Shown: positions 1 to 9,892, counted from the stretch's first letter. The stretch is DNA of 64,000 nucleotides from Comamonadaceae bacterium (GCA_027486755.1 JAIXOM010000054.1:1-64000); one strand, 5' to 3'. The notes: generated by a model not told the origin, from the letters alone. A program made the numbers and translations.

Positions 1-112
1 ACCCACACCCACACCCACACCCACACCCACACCCACACCCACACCCACACCCACACCCACACCCACACCCGCGCGCACACAGACACAGACACAGACACAG
101 ACACCGACACCG
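1..112. repeat. Hexanucleotide microsatellites (ACCCAC)n then (ACACAG)n/(ACACCG)n
   Basis: The window opens inside a perfect ACCCAC hexamer tract running to about base 70 (nearly 12 copies). After a short GCGCGC interruption come four ACACAG units (77-100) and two ACACCG units (101-112). The left end is cut by the window, so the true length is unknown. Hexamer slippage changes length without changing frame. The tract contains no stop codon in the plus frames, so it could encode a Pro-Thr or Thr-His dipeptide tail. Confidence 0.95.
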
Positions 113-127
113 ACGCTCATCGCATGA
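2..127 (+). CDS. Possible C-terminal Pro-Thr tail of a gene starting left of the window
   Basis: One plus-strand frame reads through the microsatellite as alternating Pro-Thr, then Gln-Thr (four units) and Pro-Thr, and stops at 125-127. That is just before the convergent stop of the HxlR gene at 146. A PT-rich tail ending a membrane or surface protein is plausible, and the convergent layout fits. The repeat is open in all three plus frames, so this frame is not proven. Non-coding repeat is the main alternative. Confidence 0.2.
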   Translation, partial: PTPTPTPTPTPTPTPTPTPTPTPARTQTQTQTQTPTPTLIA

Positions 128-145
128 CCAACCCGTGCCGGCCGA

Positions 146-1069
146 TCAATCCGACAGAAGCAGGTTGCGCCGGCTCAAAGGCTTGCAGCAATGTGGGCAA
201 TCGAGCACCGCATGAAGGATGTGGCCGCAGCTGTTATGGCGCACGGTCAGTGGCGCTTGGCCACGCCACAGCCAGCGATTGCCCCACTGCATCATCTCGA
301 CGGTGATAGAAAACGTCGCCAGGGCATCTGGGCTGAGTCGGTATTCCTGGCGCTGGCCGGCATAGGCGCGCGCGCTCAGAAAGCCCAGCGCCTGCAGTTC
401 GCTAAGGCGGTCACTGATCTGCGCCGGCCCCAGGGCCAAGGCTCGCTGAAAGTCCGAGAAGGTCCGTGCGCCCTGAAACGCCGCTGCCAACATGAAGCAG
501 TTCCAGCGATCGCCATAAAGGCGCATCAGACGCGGCAAATTCTCACGATCGCTGCGGCTGGACTGGCGGTAGCGAGCCCGCTCGCTCGGGAGGTCCAGCC
601 CGGCTACAGCGTCACCCGCTGAGGGGCGCAGCACCGGCTCGGTCTCAAAGGGCGAGACCGCCTGGCTGCAATGGACGCAGACATAGCGCGGCTCAATGGC
701 ACTGCCGCAGTCGCGATGGACGAGTCGGTTGCGCGGACGGTCAGGGCTGTGTGCATGGTCTTGCAGGCCGGTGCCGCGCTGGCGTTCCCACAACCACATC
801 AGGATCAGTACACCCCACAGCTCTAGCCCCATCTCGCTCAGACGATAGCGGGGGTGTCCGCCTGCGCTGGCGTCGCGCTCGAGCAGTCCCTGGGTACACA
901 TCAAGTCCAGGCGCTGGCTGAGCACCGCACGCGAAATGCCCAGCTCCTGCATGAAGTCACTGAAGCGGGTGCTACCCCGGAAGGCCGAGCGCAAGATGCG
1001 CAGCACCCAGGCATCGCCGATCAGCGCGATGGCGCGGGCCGCGCCACTGGCGGCCAGCACCGCGATCAT
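146..1069 (-). CDS. Tandem-duplicated HxlR-type transcriptional regulator
   Basis: A 307-residue DNA-binding regulator made of two HxlR winged-helix units. Unit one covers about residues 10-100 (FSDFMQELGISRAVLSQRL helix-turn-helix, then a G-x-PRYRLSE wing). Unit two covers about 175-275 (FSDFQRALALGPAQISDRL, then a QEYRLSP wing). Each unit is followed by the same Cys/His pattern, H-x2-C-G-x8-C-x2-C, at residues 118-134 and again near the C-terminus. The duplication therefore includes a possible metal-binding tail. Ordinary HxlR proteins are 110-150 residues with one unit and act as dimers, so this protein may be a fused dimer. It is divergent from the catabolic operon starting at 1248 and is its likely regulator. 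The effector is unknown. Confidence 0.85.
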   Translation of the reverse strand: MIAVLAASGAARAIALIGDAWVLRILRSAFRGSTRFSDFMQELGISRAVLSQRLDLMCTQGLLERDASAGGHPRYRLSEMGLELWGVLILMWLWERQRGTGLQDHAHSPDRPRNRLVHRDCGSAIEPRYVCVHCSQAVSPFETEPVLRPSAGDAVAGLDLPSERARYRQSSRSDRENLPRLMRLYGDRWNCFMLAAAFQGARTFSDFQRALALGPAQISDRLSELQALGFLSARAYAGQRQEYRLSPDALATFSITVEMMQWGNRWLWRGQAPLTVRHNSCGHILHAVLDCPHCCKPLSRRNLLLSD

Positions 1070-1133
1070 GCGGGGCCCAGGCCGCAGCAGAGCGGCATAG
1101 CCATCGGGTTTTGGGCTATCACGGACTTTGAAA

Positions 1134-1145
1134 CCTGTCTACAGG
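1134..1145. promoter_or_regulatory. Candidate operator, CCTGT-n2-ACAGG
   Basis: A perfect 5-bp inverted repeat with a 2-bp spacer lies in the 178-bp divergent region between the HxlR regulator (start 1069) and the SDR operon (start 1248). Its position fits a shared operator, but the arms are short and chance cannot be excluded. Confidence 0.3.
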
Positions 1146-1247
1146 AGTAACTGGGATGGCAGCAGCGCTGGATGAGGCTTAGTATTCGGTCTGTCTATGA
1201 AAGTATAGGCCGGCCAAGCGCCGCCGGCCCTCGCGCAAGGAGGCTGC

Positions 1248-2027
1248 ATGAGTACCCTCGGTTTTGACCCCGCCCGCCTCGGTCCGCCGGCCGGCGCCCG
1301 CGTGGCCGTGGTCGGCGGCTGCGGCGGCATGGGCCGGGTGCTGGTGCAGGCCCTGCTCGATACCGGGGTGGAGGTGGCGGTGCTGGATCTGCCCAGCTCC
1401 CTGGCCGAGCATGCACCGCCGCCGCAGGCTCTGGCCCTGGAGATCGACGGCAGCCAGGCCGCCAGCGTTACCCAGGCCTTCGGCGCACTGGGCCAGCGCT
1501 GGCCCCAACTCAATGGCATGGTCAATCTGGCCGGCTTCTTCAAGGGCTATGAGCGGCTGCAGCACCTGCCGGTAGAGGTGTTCGACGAGGTGATCGCCGG
1601 TAATTTGCGCAGCCATTTTCTGTGTGCACAGGCGGCGCTGCCATTGCTGCACGCGGCCGGTCAGGCCAGCATGGTGCAGGTGGCCTCGACCCTGGCGGTC
1701 GATGTGGTCAAGCGCTACGCCCATTACAGCGCGGCCAAGGCCGGTCTGGTGGCGCTGACCAAAGGCCTGGCCCGCGAAAACGCGCCGGCGGTACGGGTCA
1801 ATGCTCTGGCGCCTGGACTGACGCAGACCGCCTTCTTGCAAGGGGGCACCGGCCGCGAACGTATTTTCCAGGGCATCAAGGAAGAAGACTACGCGGCCAT
1901 GGTTCCGATGAAACGCATGGCCCAGCCGCAGGACATGTGCGGGCCGATGATGTTTCTGCTTGGGCCGGCCTCGGGTTTTGTCAACGGCGAGACGCTGATC
2001 GTCGACGGTGGCGTGTATGTGCAATAG
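1248..2027 (+). CDS. SDR-family NAD(P)-dependent oxidoreductase
   Basis: First gene of the five-gene operon 1248-6525. The start is set by a strong AAGGAGG at 1237-1243. The 259-residue protein has the classical SDR layout: nucleotide-binding GGCGGMG near residues 17-23, an NLAG motif, a catalytic serine in VASTLAV, and YSAAK (Tyr/Lys pair). It ends with GETLIVDGG, the usual C-terminal SDR strand. It should oxidise or reduce an alcohol/ketone in the cytoplasm. With a thiolase directly downstream, one possibility is 3-hydroxyacyl-CoA dehydrogenation, but the sequence does not fix the substrate. Confidence 0.9.
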   Translation: MSTLGFDPARLGPPAGARVAVVGGCGGMGRVLVQALLDTGVEVAVLDLPSSLAEHAPPPQALALEIDGSQAASVTQAFGALGQRWPQLNGMVNLAGFFKGYERLQHLPVEVFDEVIAGNLRSHFLCAQAALPLLHAAGQASMVQVASTLAVDVVKRYAHYSAAKAGLVALTKGLARENAPAVRVNALAPGLTQTAFLQGGTGRERIFQGIKEEDYAAMVPMKRMAQPQDMCGPMMFLLGPASGFVNGETLIVDGGVYVQ

Positions 2028-2054
2028 GCATCCCCACAAGCCAGGAGCCCGGCT

Positions 2055-3260
2055 TTGAATGCGCCGCTGATCGTGCAGGCGCTGCGCACGCCGCGCGGCG
2101 CAGCCAAGGCCAGCGGCAGCCTGCACAGTCTGAGCCCGGCGCAGCTGCTGGCCGGTCATCTCAGCGAGCTGCGCGAGCGCAGCGGCGCAGCAATCGAACA
2201 GGTCACAGACGCGGTCTTTGGCTGCGTCACCCAAACCGGCGAGCAAGGCGGCAATATCGGCAAGATCGCCTGCATGCTCGGCGGCTGGGGCTCGCAGATG
2301 TCGGCGGTCACGATCAACCGCTATTGCGCCTCTGGCCTGAGCGCGGTCAGCTGGGCGGCGCAGCAGGCCATGGCAGCCGACAGCCTGACCCTGGCCGGCG
2401 GGGTGGAGATGATGTCGCGTGTGCCCATGCTCAGCGATCAGCCCCCTTTCGCTCAGGACGCCGACCTGGCGCGCCAGATCGACTATCTGCCGCCGCCCTG
2501 GAGTTCGGACCTGGTGGCCACCCGCCTGGGCCTGAGCCGCAGCGACTGCGATGCCTATGCGGCGCTGTCACAGGCGCGGGCTGTGGCCGCCCGGGCATTG
2601 CCCATGCCCTCGCGGGTGCCGGTGCATGACGCGCAGGGCCAGCTGCTGCTCGACCATGACGAGAACGTGCGCGAAAGCAGCACCGCCGAAAAGCTGGCAG
2701 GGCTCAAAGCGATTTATGAGAACGGCGCCCAAGAGCTGGACACCTGGGCGCTGAGGAGAGAGCCCGAGCTGGGCCGCATCGTCCATGTTCACACGGCGGG
2801 CAACGCCCCCTGCATGGCCGACGGCGCGGCGGCGGTGCTGCTGGGCTCGCCGCAGGCGGTGCGCGCTGCGGGCCTGCCGGCGCGTGCCCGCATCCTGGCC
2901 TGCGCCGACGCCTGCGTGCCCCTGGTGCAGACCGGCGCGGTGCAGGCCAGTGAAGAGGCGCTGCGGCGCGCCGGTCTGCAGGCCGGCGACATCGAGCTGT
3001 GGGAGGTGCGCGACTCCTTTGCCGCGATCACCCTGCATTACCTGCGCAGCCTGAATATCCCGCTCGAGCGTTTCAATGTGAACGGCAGCGCCATCGCCCT
3101 GGGCCACCCTCTGGGGGCCACGGGCGCGATGCTGATCAGTTGCCTGCTCGACGAGATGGACCGGCGCGAGCTGCGCCTGGGCCTGGTGGCCATTGCCGGC
3201 GCCATGGGGGTGGCCACCGCCGCCGTGATTGAACGCTTGCCGAAAGGATTGCATGCTTGA
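2055..3260 (+). CDS. Thiolase-family protein with altered active-site motifs
   Basis: A 401-residue thiolase-fold protein. TTG start at 2055 with AGGAG at 2043-2047. The acyl-accepting cysteine is present (NRYCASG, Cys91), as is the GHPLGATG histidine (His351). Two hallmarks of canonical thiolases are changed. NEAFA reads RDSFA, and the C-terminal Cys-x-Gly motif that supplies the catalytic base reads A-I-A-G (Ala379). SCP2-type thiolases also vary in the NEAF block, so the family is still thiolase, but thiolytic activity may be altered or lost. The gene is followed by an 8-bp overlap with the oxygenase gene, so translation is probably coupled. It may perform another CoA-thioester chemistry such as a retro-Claisen or decarboxylating reaction. 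Confidence 0.85.
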   Translation: MNAPLIVQALRTPRGAAKASGSLHSLSPAQLLAGHLSELRERSGAAIEQVTDAVFGCVTQTGEQGGNIGKIACMLGGWGSQMSAVTINRYCASGLSAVSWAAQQAMAADSLTLAGGVEMMSRVPMLSDQPPFAQDADLARQIDYLPPPWSSDLVATRLGLSRSDCDAYAALSQARAVAARALPMPSRVPVHDAQGQLLLDHDENVRESSTAEKLAGLKAIYENGAQELDTWALRREPELGRIVHVHTAGNAPCMADGAAAVLLGSPQAVRAAGLPARARILACADACVPLVQTGAVQASEEALRRAGLQAGDIELWEVRDSFAAITLHYLRSLNIPLERFNVNGSAIALGHPLGATGAMLISCLLDEMDRRELRLGLVAIAGAMGVATAAVIERLPKGLHA

Positions 3261-4728
3261 ACAACACCGCATCCCCCTGAGCTGCCTGGGCTTGGACAAC
3301 CCCTATCTGGACGGCGCCTGGAGACCCACCGATACAGAATGGACCGCAGACGGCAGTGACCTCAAGCTCATCGGCGATCTGCCGAAAGATCTGGCGGGCG
3401 TCTATCTGCGCAACGGCCACAACCAGGTGCACGCGCCCATCGGTCGCTACCACCCCTTCGACGGCGACAGCATGGTCCATGCGGTGCGCTTCGAACATGG
3501 CCGGGTGTCCTACCGCAACCGCTGGACACGCACCACCGGCTTTTTGGCCGAACAGGCCGCCGGGCGCTCTCTGTGGCCGGGCATCATCGAGCCGCGCAAG
3601 GCGGCACGGCGCGGCTGGGGCTCCATCGGTGCGATGAAGGACAACGCCGGCACCGACATCATCGTGCATGCCGGCAAGGCCATCGTGGCCATGAGCCAAT
3701 GCAGCGAACCTTATCGCCTCGATCCCCACACGCTGGAAACCCTGGGTCCCGATGCAGCCTGGGCCCGGCAGCTGGGCGATCGCGGCATCTGCTCGCATTT
3801 CCAGATCGACGAGCACAGCGGCGAGATGATGTTCTTCAACTATGGCGAAAAGCCGCCCTACTTCAATTACGGCGTGGTCAATGCGGCCAATGAGTTGGTG
3901 CACTATGAACCGATCGATCTGCCAGGCCCGCGCTGGCCGCACGACATGGGCATGAGCGAGCACTACTGCGTCTTGCATGACCTGCCGATGTTCTTCGACG
4001 AAGAAGGCCTCAAGCGCGGTCAGCACCGGCTGCGTCTGCATCGCGACATCCCGGCGCGCTTTGGCGTGATCCCGCGGCGTGGCAGCAACCGCGATGTGCG
4101 CTGGTTTGAAGGCCAGCCCTGCTACATCCTGCACCTGTCCAACTGCTATGAGCAGGGCCAGGAATTGGTGATGGAAGGCTGCATACAAACCAACCCCATA
4201 CCCGATTTGAGCGACCTGCCCAAGCAGGGCCATGCCCGCATGCTGGCCATGCTGGACATGCACCGGCAGGAAACCCGCATGCACCGCTGGCGTTTTGATC
4301 TCCAGACCGGCCAGACGCGCGAAGAAGACCTGGACGACGAGGTGACCGAGTTCCCCATGATCAACGGGCGCTACAAAGGCCGGCCCTATCGCTACAGCTA
4401 CAACGCCTATGCCAAGCCCGGCTTCTGGCTGCTTGACGGCCTCAAGAAATACGACCTGCACACCGGGCGCCACCAGAGCTGGCGACCGCCCGAAGACTCC
4501 TATGTGAGCGAGACCACCTTCGCACCGCGGGAGGGCTCGGCCGCCGAAGACGACGGCTATCTGGTGACGCTGATCAGCAAGGCCAGCGGCGAGCCGGGCG
4601 AATGCGCGGTCTTCGATGCGCGCGACATCAGCCACGGCCCAATCTGCCGCATCCTGCTGCCCGGCCATGTGCCCATGGGCGCGCATGCCTACTGGATGCC
4701 GGCGCAGGCCGCGGGGGCTACAGCATGA
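3253..4728 (+). CDS. Carotenoid-cleavage-dioxygenase / lignostilbene-dioxygenase family protein
   Basis: A 491-residue RPE65/carotenoid-oxygenase family enzyme, a non-haem Fe(II) beta-propeller that cleaves C=C bonds with O2. The four expected iron-ligand histidines are visible: His182 (CSHFQ), His230 (WPHDMG), His294 (YILHLSNCYE) and His478 (GAHAYW). GHNQVHAP and the HPFDGDSMVHA block near the N-terminus are also typical. ATG 3253 is chosen because AAAGGA precedes it; it overlaps the thiolase stop by 8 bp. There is no signal peptide, so the enzyme is cytoplasmic. Bacterial members cleave carotenoids, apocarotenoids, lignostilbenes or isoeugenol-like phenylpropenoids. The absence of carotenoid genes nearby and the presence of a carboxylate receptor favour an imported aromatic or terpenoid substrate (inference). 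Confidence 0.9.
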   Translation: MLEQHRIPLSCLGLDNPYLDGAWRPTDTEWTADGSDLKLIGDLPKDLAGVYLRNGHNQVHAPIGRYHPFDGDSMVHAVRFEHGRVSYRNRWTRTTGFLAEQAAGRSLWPGIIEPRKAARRGWGSIGAMKDNAGTDIIVHAGKAIVAMSQCSEPYRLDPHTLETLGPDAAWARQLGDRGICSHFQIDEHSGEMMFFNYGEKPPYFNYGVVNAANELVHYEPIDLPGPRWPHDMGMSEHYCVLHDLPMFFDEEGLKRGQHRLRLHRDIPARFGVIPRRGSNRDVRWFEGQPCYILHLSNCYEQGQELVMEGCIQTNPIPDLSDLPKQGHARMLAMLDMHRQETRMHRWRFDLQTGQTREEDLDDEVTEFPMINGRYKGRPYRYSYNAYAKPGFWLLDGLKKYDLHTGRHQSWRPPEDSYVSETTFAPREGSAAEDDGYLVTLISKASGEPGECAVFDARDISHGPICRILLPGHVPMGAHAYWMPAQAAGATA

Positions 4729-5525
4729 GCACACTGCCCGACTATTCGGTCCACCAGGCCCGCGGCCAGGATCGTGGCGTGAGCGTCTTCTTGCTGCACG
4801 GCGCGTTTGGCGCCAAGGAATACTGGCGCTTTCAGATTCAGGCCCTGACCGAGCTGGGCTGCCGCGTGATCAGCTGGGACGCGCCCGGCTACGGTCTGTC
4901 ACCGCTGCCCGAAGGCTTTGGCATGGATGCCTGCGCGCAGGCCTTGGTGCGCCTGCTCACCCACGAGGGCGGCTCACGCAATCTGGTGCTGGGCCACAGC
5001 ATGGGCGGCATGATCGCGCAGCGCGCCTGGCTGCAGGCGGATGGGCGCATTCATGCGTATGTTCTGTCGGCCACCAGCGCGGCCTTTGGCCAAAGCGGTG
5101 GGGCTTGGCAGCAGGAGTTCGTGCGGGCCCGGCTGGCGCCGCTCGATGCCGGCCGCAGCATCCCCGACTACGCGCCCGAGATGCTGCGCAAAATGATGGC
5201 CGCAGGCGCCAGCGGCCCGGCGGTCGACCTGCTGATCGCCACCGTGGCGGCGATGCGCGAAGACACCTTCCGCGCCGCAGTGGGCGCGATCGCCGGCTAC
5301 GAGGGCCGGCAGATCCTGCAGCTGATCGATGTGCCGGTGCTATGCATTGCGGGCGAGCATGACGCCACCGCACCGGCGGCCGTCATGGAAAAAATGGCCG
5401 CCAAGATCCGCGGCGCGCGCATGGTGACGCTGCCAGGCGCAGGGCATTTCGGCTGGGCTGAGCAGCCACTGGCCTTCAACGAGGAATTGCGTCGCTTTAT
5501 CCAGGATCTGGGCTGGCTCAATTGA
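4725..5525 (+). CDS. Alpha/beta-fold hydrolase
   Basis: A 266-residue alpha/beta hydrolase. The start is the ATGA overlap with the oxygenase stop (4725-4728). The oxyanion strand is FLLHGAFG, the nucleophile elbow is GHSMGG (Ser92), the acid is Asp213 in GEHDATAP and the base is His241 in GAGHFGW, so the triad is complete. It resembles meta-cleavage-product hydrolases and lactone/ester hydrolases in size and motif spacing. In this operon it may hydrolyse an ester, lactone or C-C bond in the product of the preceding oxygenase. The substrate cannot be read from sequence. Confidence 0.88.
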   Translation: MSTLPDYSVHQARGQDRGVSVFLLHGAFGAKEYWRFQIQALTELGCRVISWDAPGYGLSPLPEGFGMDACAQALVRLLTHEGGSRNLVLGHSMGGMIAQRAWLQADGRIHAYVLSATSAAFGQSGGAWQQEFVRARLAPLDAGRSIPDYAPEMLRKMMAAGASGPAVDLLIATVAAMREDTFRAAVGAIAGYEGRQILQLIDVPVLCIAGEHDATAPAAVMEKMAAKIRGARMVTLPGAGHFGWAEQPLAFNEELRRFIQDLGWLN

Positions 5526-5547
5526 GCCCATTTAAAAGGACTTCGCC

Positions 5548-6525
5548 ATGAACCCCTGCCTGCGCTTGTTACTCAAAGGCCTGCTCAAGGGATTGCTCAT
5601 CGGGCTGGCCGCGCCCGCCTTGGTGGGCGCGCAGAGCTACCCCGACAAACCCATCACCCTGATCGTGCCGTTTCCACCCGGCATCGTCGACGCCAATGCC
5701 CGCCTGGTGGCCAGCAAGGCTTCGGCCATCCTGGGCCAGCCGATTGTGGTGCGCAATATGGCTGGCGCCGGTCAGCGCATAGGCACTGAGGCGCTGGCCA
5801 AGGCCCCCAAGGACGGCTACACGCTGGGCGTGGTGACCAATGCCGGCGTGGTGGCCGGGCCGGCCCTGGCCGCCCGCATGCCCTATGACGCCAGCCGCGA
5901 CTTCAGCTACCTGGTGCTGGCGCTGGAGTCGCACTACCTGATCAACGCCGCAGCCAACTCGGGCATCAAGAGCTTGCCGCAACTGGTGGATATGGCCCGG
6001 GCTTCGCCCGACAAACTGCGCTTTGGCTCGACCGGCATAGGCACGGGCTTTCATGTGGCGACTGAGCAATTCGTCAAGTCAGCCGGCCTGAAAATGCTGC
6101 ACATTCCCTACAAGGGCGAGAGCCCACTCTTGCAAGACCTGATCGGCGGTCAGGTGGAGATGGCATTTTCATCACTGGCCAGCCGCTCCATGGCCGAAGC
6201 CGGCCGCCTGACCATGCTCGCTTACACCGGCGAGGCCCGCTCGCCGCTGCTGCCGCAAGTGCCCACCGCCAAGGAGTTGGGCATTGCCCATGTCAGCTCG
6301 GGCTGGCTGGGTTTTGCAGCACCGGCGGGCCTGCCGGCGGCAGTGCGCGAGCGCCTGATCCAGGCCTTCAGCCAGGCCGCGCGCGATCCGGAGATCGTGG
6401 CCAAGTTCACCAAGGACGGCATCGAGCCGCGCTCTCTGGCCGGCGACGCCTTTGACGCCCGGGTGCGGCGCGAGATCGACGAGCTGCGCGAGCTCAACAA
6501 GGAGCTCAAACTTTCGCTGGAGTAA
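5548..6525 (+). CDS. Bug-family (TctC) tripartite tricarboxylate transporter receptor
   Basis: A 325-residue periplasmic binding protein. The N-terminus is a signal peptide ending near GAQS, followed by YPDKPITLIVPFPPG, the standard Bug start, and later the GTEALAKAPKDGYT and GTGFHVATEQF blocks. No TctA/TctB membrane genes are adjacent, which is common for Bug receptors in Burkholderiales. It is the last gene of the operon, 22 bp after the hydrolase, and probably captures the pathway substrate, most likely a carboxylate. Confidence 0.92.
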   Translation: MNPCLRLLLKGLLKGLLIGLAAPALVGAQSYPDKPITLIVPFPPGIVDANARLVASKASAILGQPIVVRNMAGAGQRIGTEALAKAPKDGYTLGVVTNAGVVAGPALAARMPYDASRDFSYLVLALESHYLINAAANSGIKSLPQLVDMARASPDKLRFGSTGIGTGFHVATEQFVKSAGLKMLHIPYKGESPLLQDLIGGQVEMAFSSLASRSMAEAGRLTMLAYTGEARSPLLPQVPTAKELGIAHVSSGWLGFAAPAGLPAAVRERLIQAFSQAARDPEIVAKFTKDGIEPRSLAGDAFDARVRREIDELRELNKELKLSLE

Positions 6526-6547
6526 GTGGCGTGAAGAGGCCAGACGC

Positions 6548-7462
6548 TCAGAGCCCCAGCATCAGCTGCAGGTTCTGCACCGCCGCCCCGCTGGCGCCCT
6601 TGCCCAGGTTGTCCAGCCGCGCCACCAGCACCGCCTGGCGGTATTGCTCGTTGGCAAACACCCGCAGCTCCATCCGGTTGCTGTCATTGAGGGCCAGGGC
6701 GTCGATACGGCCGGACTCCGGCGCCGACTCCACACTCACCCAGCCACTGCCGGCATAGTGCTGGCGCAAAGCGGCTTCGAGCTGCTGGCCTGTCGGACGG
6801 CCGGGCAGCAGGTCCAGATGCAGGGGCAGTTGAACCAGCATGCCCTGCTGGAAATTGCCCACCGAGGGGATGAAGATGGGCCGACGGCTCAGGCCGGTGT
6901 ACTTCAGGATCTCGGGCAGATGCTTATGGCCCAGTCCCAAGGCATAAAGCTCGAACAGGGGGGCGGTGCCGGCTTCATAGGCCTCGATCATCTGCCGCCC
7001 GCCGCCGGAATAGCCGCTGACGGCCGGCAAGGCCAGGGGAAAGTCGGCCGGGATCAGACCGGCATCGACCAGCGGGCGGATCAGCGCGATCGCGCCGGTC
7101 GCATAGCAACCTGGGTTGGCCACCCGCGTCGCCTGCCGCACCGCCTCCTGCTGGCCAGCAGCCAATTCAGGAAAGCCGAAGACCCAGCCCGGCGCTGTGC
7201 GGTGGGCGGTGGAAGCGTCGATGATGCGCGGCTGCTGGCCAGCGGGCAGCGCATCGACCATGGCAACCGCCTCGCGGGCGGCGTCGTCGTGCAGGCACAG
7301 CACCACCAGATCGACCGCAGCCATCAGCTCACGCTTGGCCTGCGGGTCCTTGCGGCGGGCGCTGTCTATGCTGACCAGCTCAACGCCGGCCAAGCCGCTC
7401 AAGCGCTGCCGAATCTGCAAGCCGGTGGTGCCCGCCTCGCCATCGATGAATACCTTGGCCAT
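6548..7462 (-). CDS. argC: N-acetyl-gamma-glutamyl-phosphate reductase (type 2 ArgC)
   Basis: A 304-residue enzyme of arginine biosynthesis: NADPH-dependent reduction of N-acetylglutamyl phosphate to the semialdehyde. It begins with a Rossmann [10 protein letters not shown] motif. The catalytic cysteine is in ANPGCYATG (Cys119), and GYSGGGR and GHKHLPE follow. The length fits the short type 2 ArgC (about 300-310) rather than the 340-residue form. The start at 7462 is supported by AGAGGA just upstream. It is divergent from sucC, and its stop lies 22 bp from the Bug-receptor stop (convergent). Confidence 0.93.
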   Translation of the reverse strand: MAKVFIDGEAGTTGLQIRQRLSGLAGVELVSIDSARRKDPQAKRELMAAVDLVVLCLHDDAAREAVAMVDALPAGQQPRIIDASTAHRTAPGWVFGFPELAAGQQEAVRQATRVANPGCYATGAIALIRPLVDAGLIPADFPLALPAVSGYSGGGRQMIEAYEAGTAPLFELYALGLGHKHLPEILKYTGLSRRPIFIPSVGNFQQGMLVQLPLHLDLLPGRPTGQQLEAALRQHYAGSGWVSVESAPESGRIDALALNDSNRMELRVFANEQYRQAVLVARLDNLGKGASGAAVQNLQLMLGL

Positions 7463-7621
7463 GAATCCTCTTCGAACGTGTTCAGGATTGCCGCTGGCGG
7501 GGCGCATGCGCGCGTCAGCTGGGCGAAACCTTTGATGCGATGCACCATGATACAGTTCTGCGCTGCCAACAGTGGCTGGTCCGCGCCCACCTGGGAGGGG
7601 GTGTGCGTCCAGAGCAAGACC

Positions 7622-7634
7622 GCGATCGGATCGC
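7622..7634. promoter_or_regulatory. Palindrome GCGATC-G-GATCGC in the sucC leader
   Basis: A perfect 6+1+6 inverted repeat 38 bp before the sucC start, in the 209-bp argC/sucC divergent region. It could be a protein-binding site or a small hairpin in the mRNA leader. Nothing else identifies it, and I see no convincing -35/-10 pair. Confidence 0.25.
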
Positions 7635-7671
7635 AGTCTCCTGTGTCCACCGATTCTGTGAGAGCCATTAC

Positions 7672-8838
<1,167 letters not shown>

Positions 8839-8858
8839 AGCCAGCCCAGGAGAGATTC

Positions 8859-9755
8859 ATGTCCATCTATATCAATAAAGACACCAAGGTTATCACCCAG
8901 GGCATCACCGGCAAGACCGGTCAGTTCCACACTGAAAAGTGCCAGGAATATGCCAATGGCAAGAACTGCTTCGTCGCCGGCGTCAACCCCAAAAAGGCTG
9001 GCGAGAAGATCTTCAATATCCCGATCTACGCCTCGGTCAAGGAAGCGGCCCAGCAAACAGGCGCCACCGTTTCGGTGATTTATGTGCCGCCAGCCGGCGC
9101 GGCCGACGCCATCTGGGAGGCCGTCGAGGCGGATCTGGACCTGGCCATTTGCATCACCGAAGGCATTCCGGTGCGCGACATGCTCATGGTGCGCAACAAG
9201 ATGAAGGCCAAGGAAGCCGCTGGCGGCAAGCGCACGCTGCTGCTCGGCCCCAACTGCCCCGGCCTGATCACCCCTGAAGAAATCAAGATCGGCATCATGC
9301 CCGGTCACATCCACCGCAAGGGCCGCATCGGCGTGGTCTCGCGCTCGGGCACGCTGACTTATGAAGCCGTGGCCCAGCTCACCGAAATCGGTCTGGGCCA
9401 GTCCAGCGCAGTGGGCATCGGCGGCGATCCGATCAACGGCCTCAAGCACATCGACGTGATGCGGGCCTTCAACGACGATCCGGACACCGACGCGGTGATC
9501 ATGATCGGCGAAATCGGCGGCCCCGACGAGGCTGAAGCCGCGCAGTGGTGCAAGGCCAACATGAAAAAACCGGTGGTCGGCTTCATTGCCGGCGTTACCG
9601 CCCCGGCGGGCAAACGCATGGGCCACGCGGGTGCACTGATTTCTGGCGGTGCTGACACCGCCGACGCCAAGCTGGCCATCATGGAAGAGTGCGGCTTCAA
9701 AGTAACCCGTAACCCGTCTGAAATGGCAAAGCTGCTCAAGGCCCTGCTCGCTTGA
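8859..9755 (+). CDS. sucD: Succinyl-CoA synthetase (ADP-forming) alpha subunit
   Basis: A 298-residue alpha subunit. It binds CoA through an N-terminal Rossmann domain ([11 protein letters not shown]) and carries the phospho-histidine in GHAGALI (His256). GPNCPGLI and IGGDPI are also family blocks. AGGAGA at 8848-8853 sets the start. It is co-transcribed with sucC and acts in the cytoplasmic TCA cycle. Confidence 0.98.
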   Translation: MSIYINKDTKVITQGITGKTGQFHTEKCQEYANGKNCFVAGVNPKKAGEKIFNIPIYASVKEAAQQTGATVSVIYVPPAGAADAIWEAVEADLDLAICITEGIPVRDMLMVRNKMKAKEAAGGKRTLLLGPNCPGLITPEEIKIGIMPGHIHRKGRIGVVSRSGTLTYEAVAQLTEIGLGQSSAVGIGGDPINGLKHIDVMRAFNDDPDTDAVIMIGEIGGPDEAEAAQWCKANMKKPVVGFIAGVTAPAGKRMGHAGALISGGADTADAKLAIMEECGFKVTRNPSEMAKLLKALLA

Positions 9756-9892
9756 GCGCAAGCTGACCCACCGGCCAAGAGCGGCCGCTGCGGTTGGCGG
9801 CAATCTACAAGCAGGATTTTCAGAGTAACAAGGCGGCTTCGTCTTTTTGAGTCAAGGGCTCGCCCTCAGCGGCGGGCACAAAGAGGTGCAAT

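Noticed and set aside
3136..4734. 532-codon minus-strand open frame opposite the carotenoid-oxygenase gene
   Set aside because: It is the antisense shadow of a high-GC gene; composition is His/Ala/Val-rich low-information and the plus-strand gene has clear catalytic motifs.
9756..9892. Riboswitch upstream of the first terC gene
   Set aside because: The 137-bp sucD-terC gap lacks the GGGGAGTA and CGTCA core elements found at 55044-55185.
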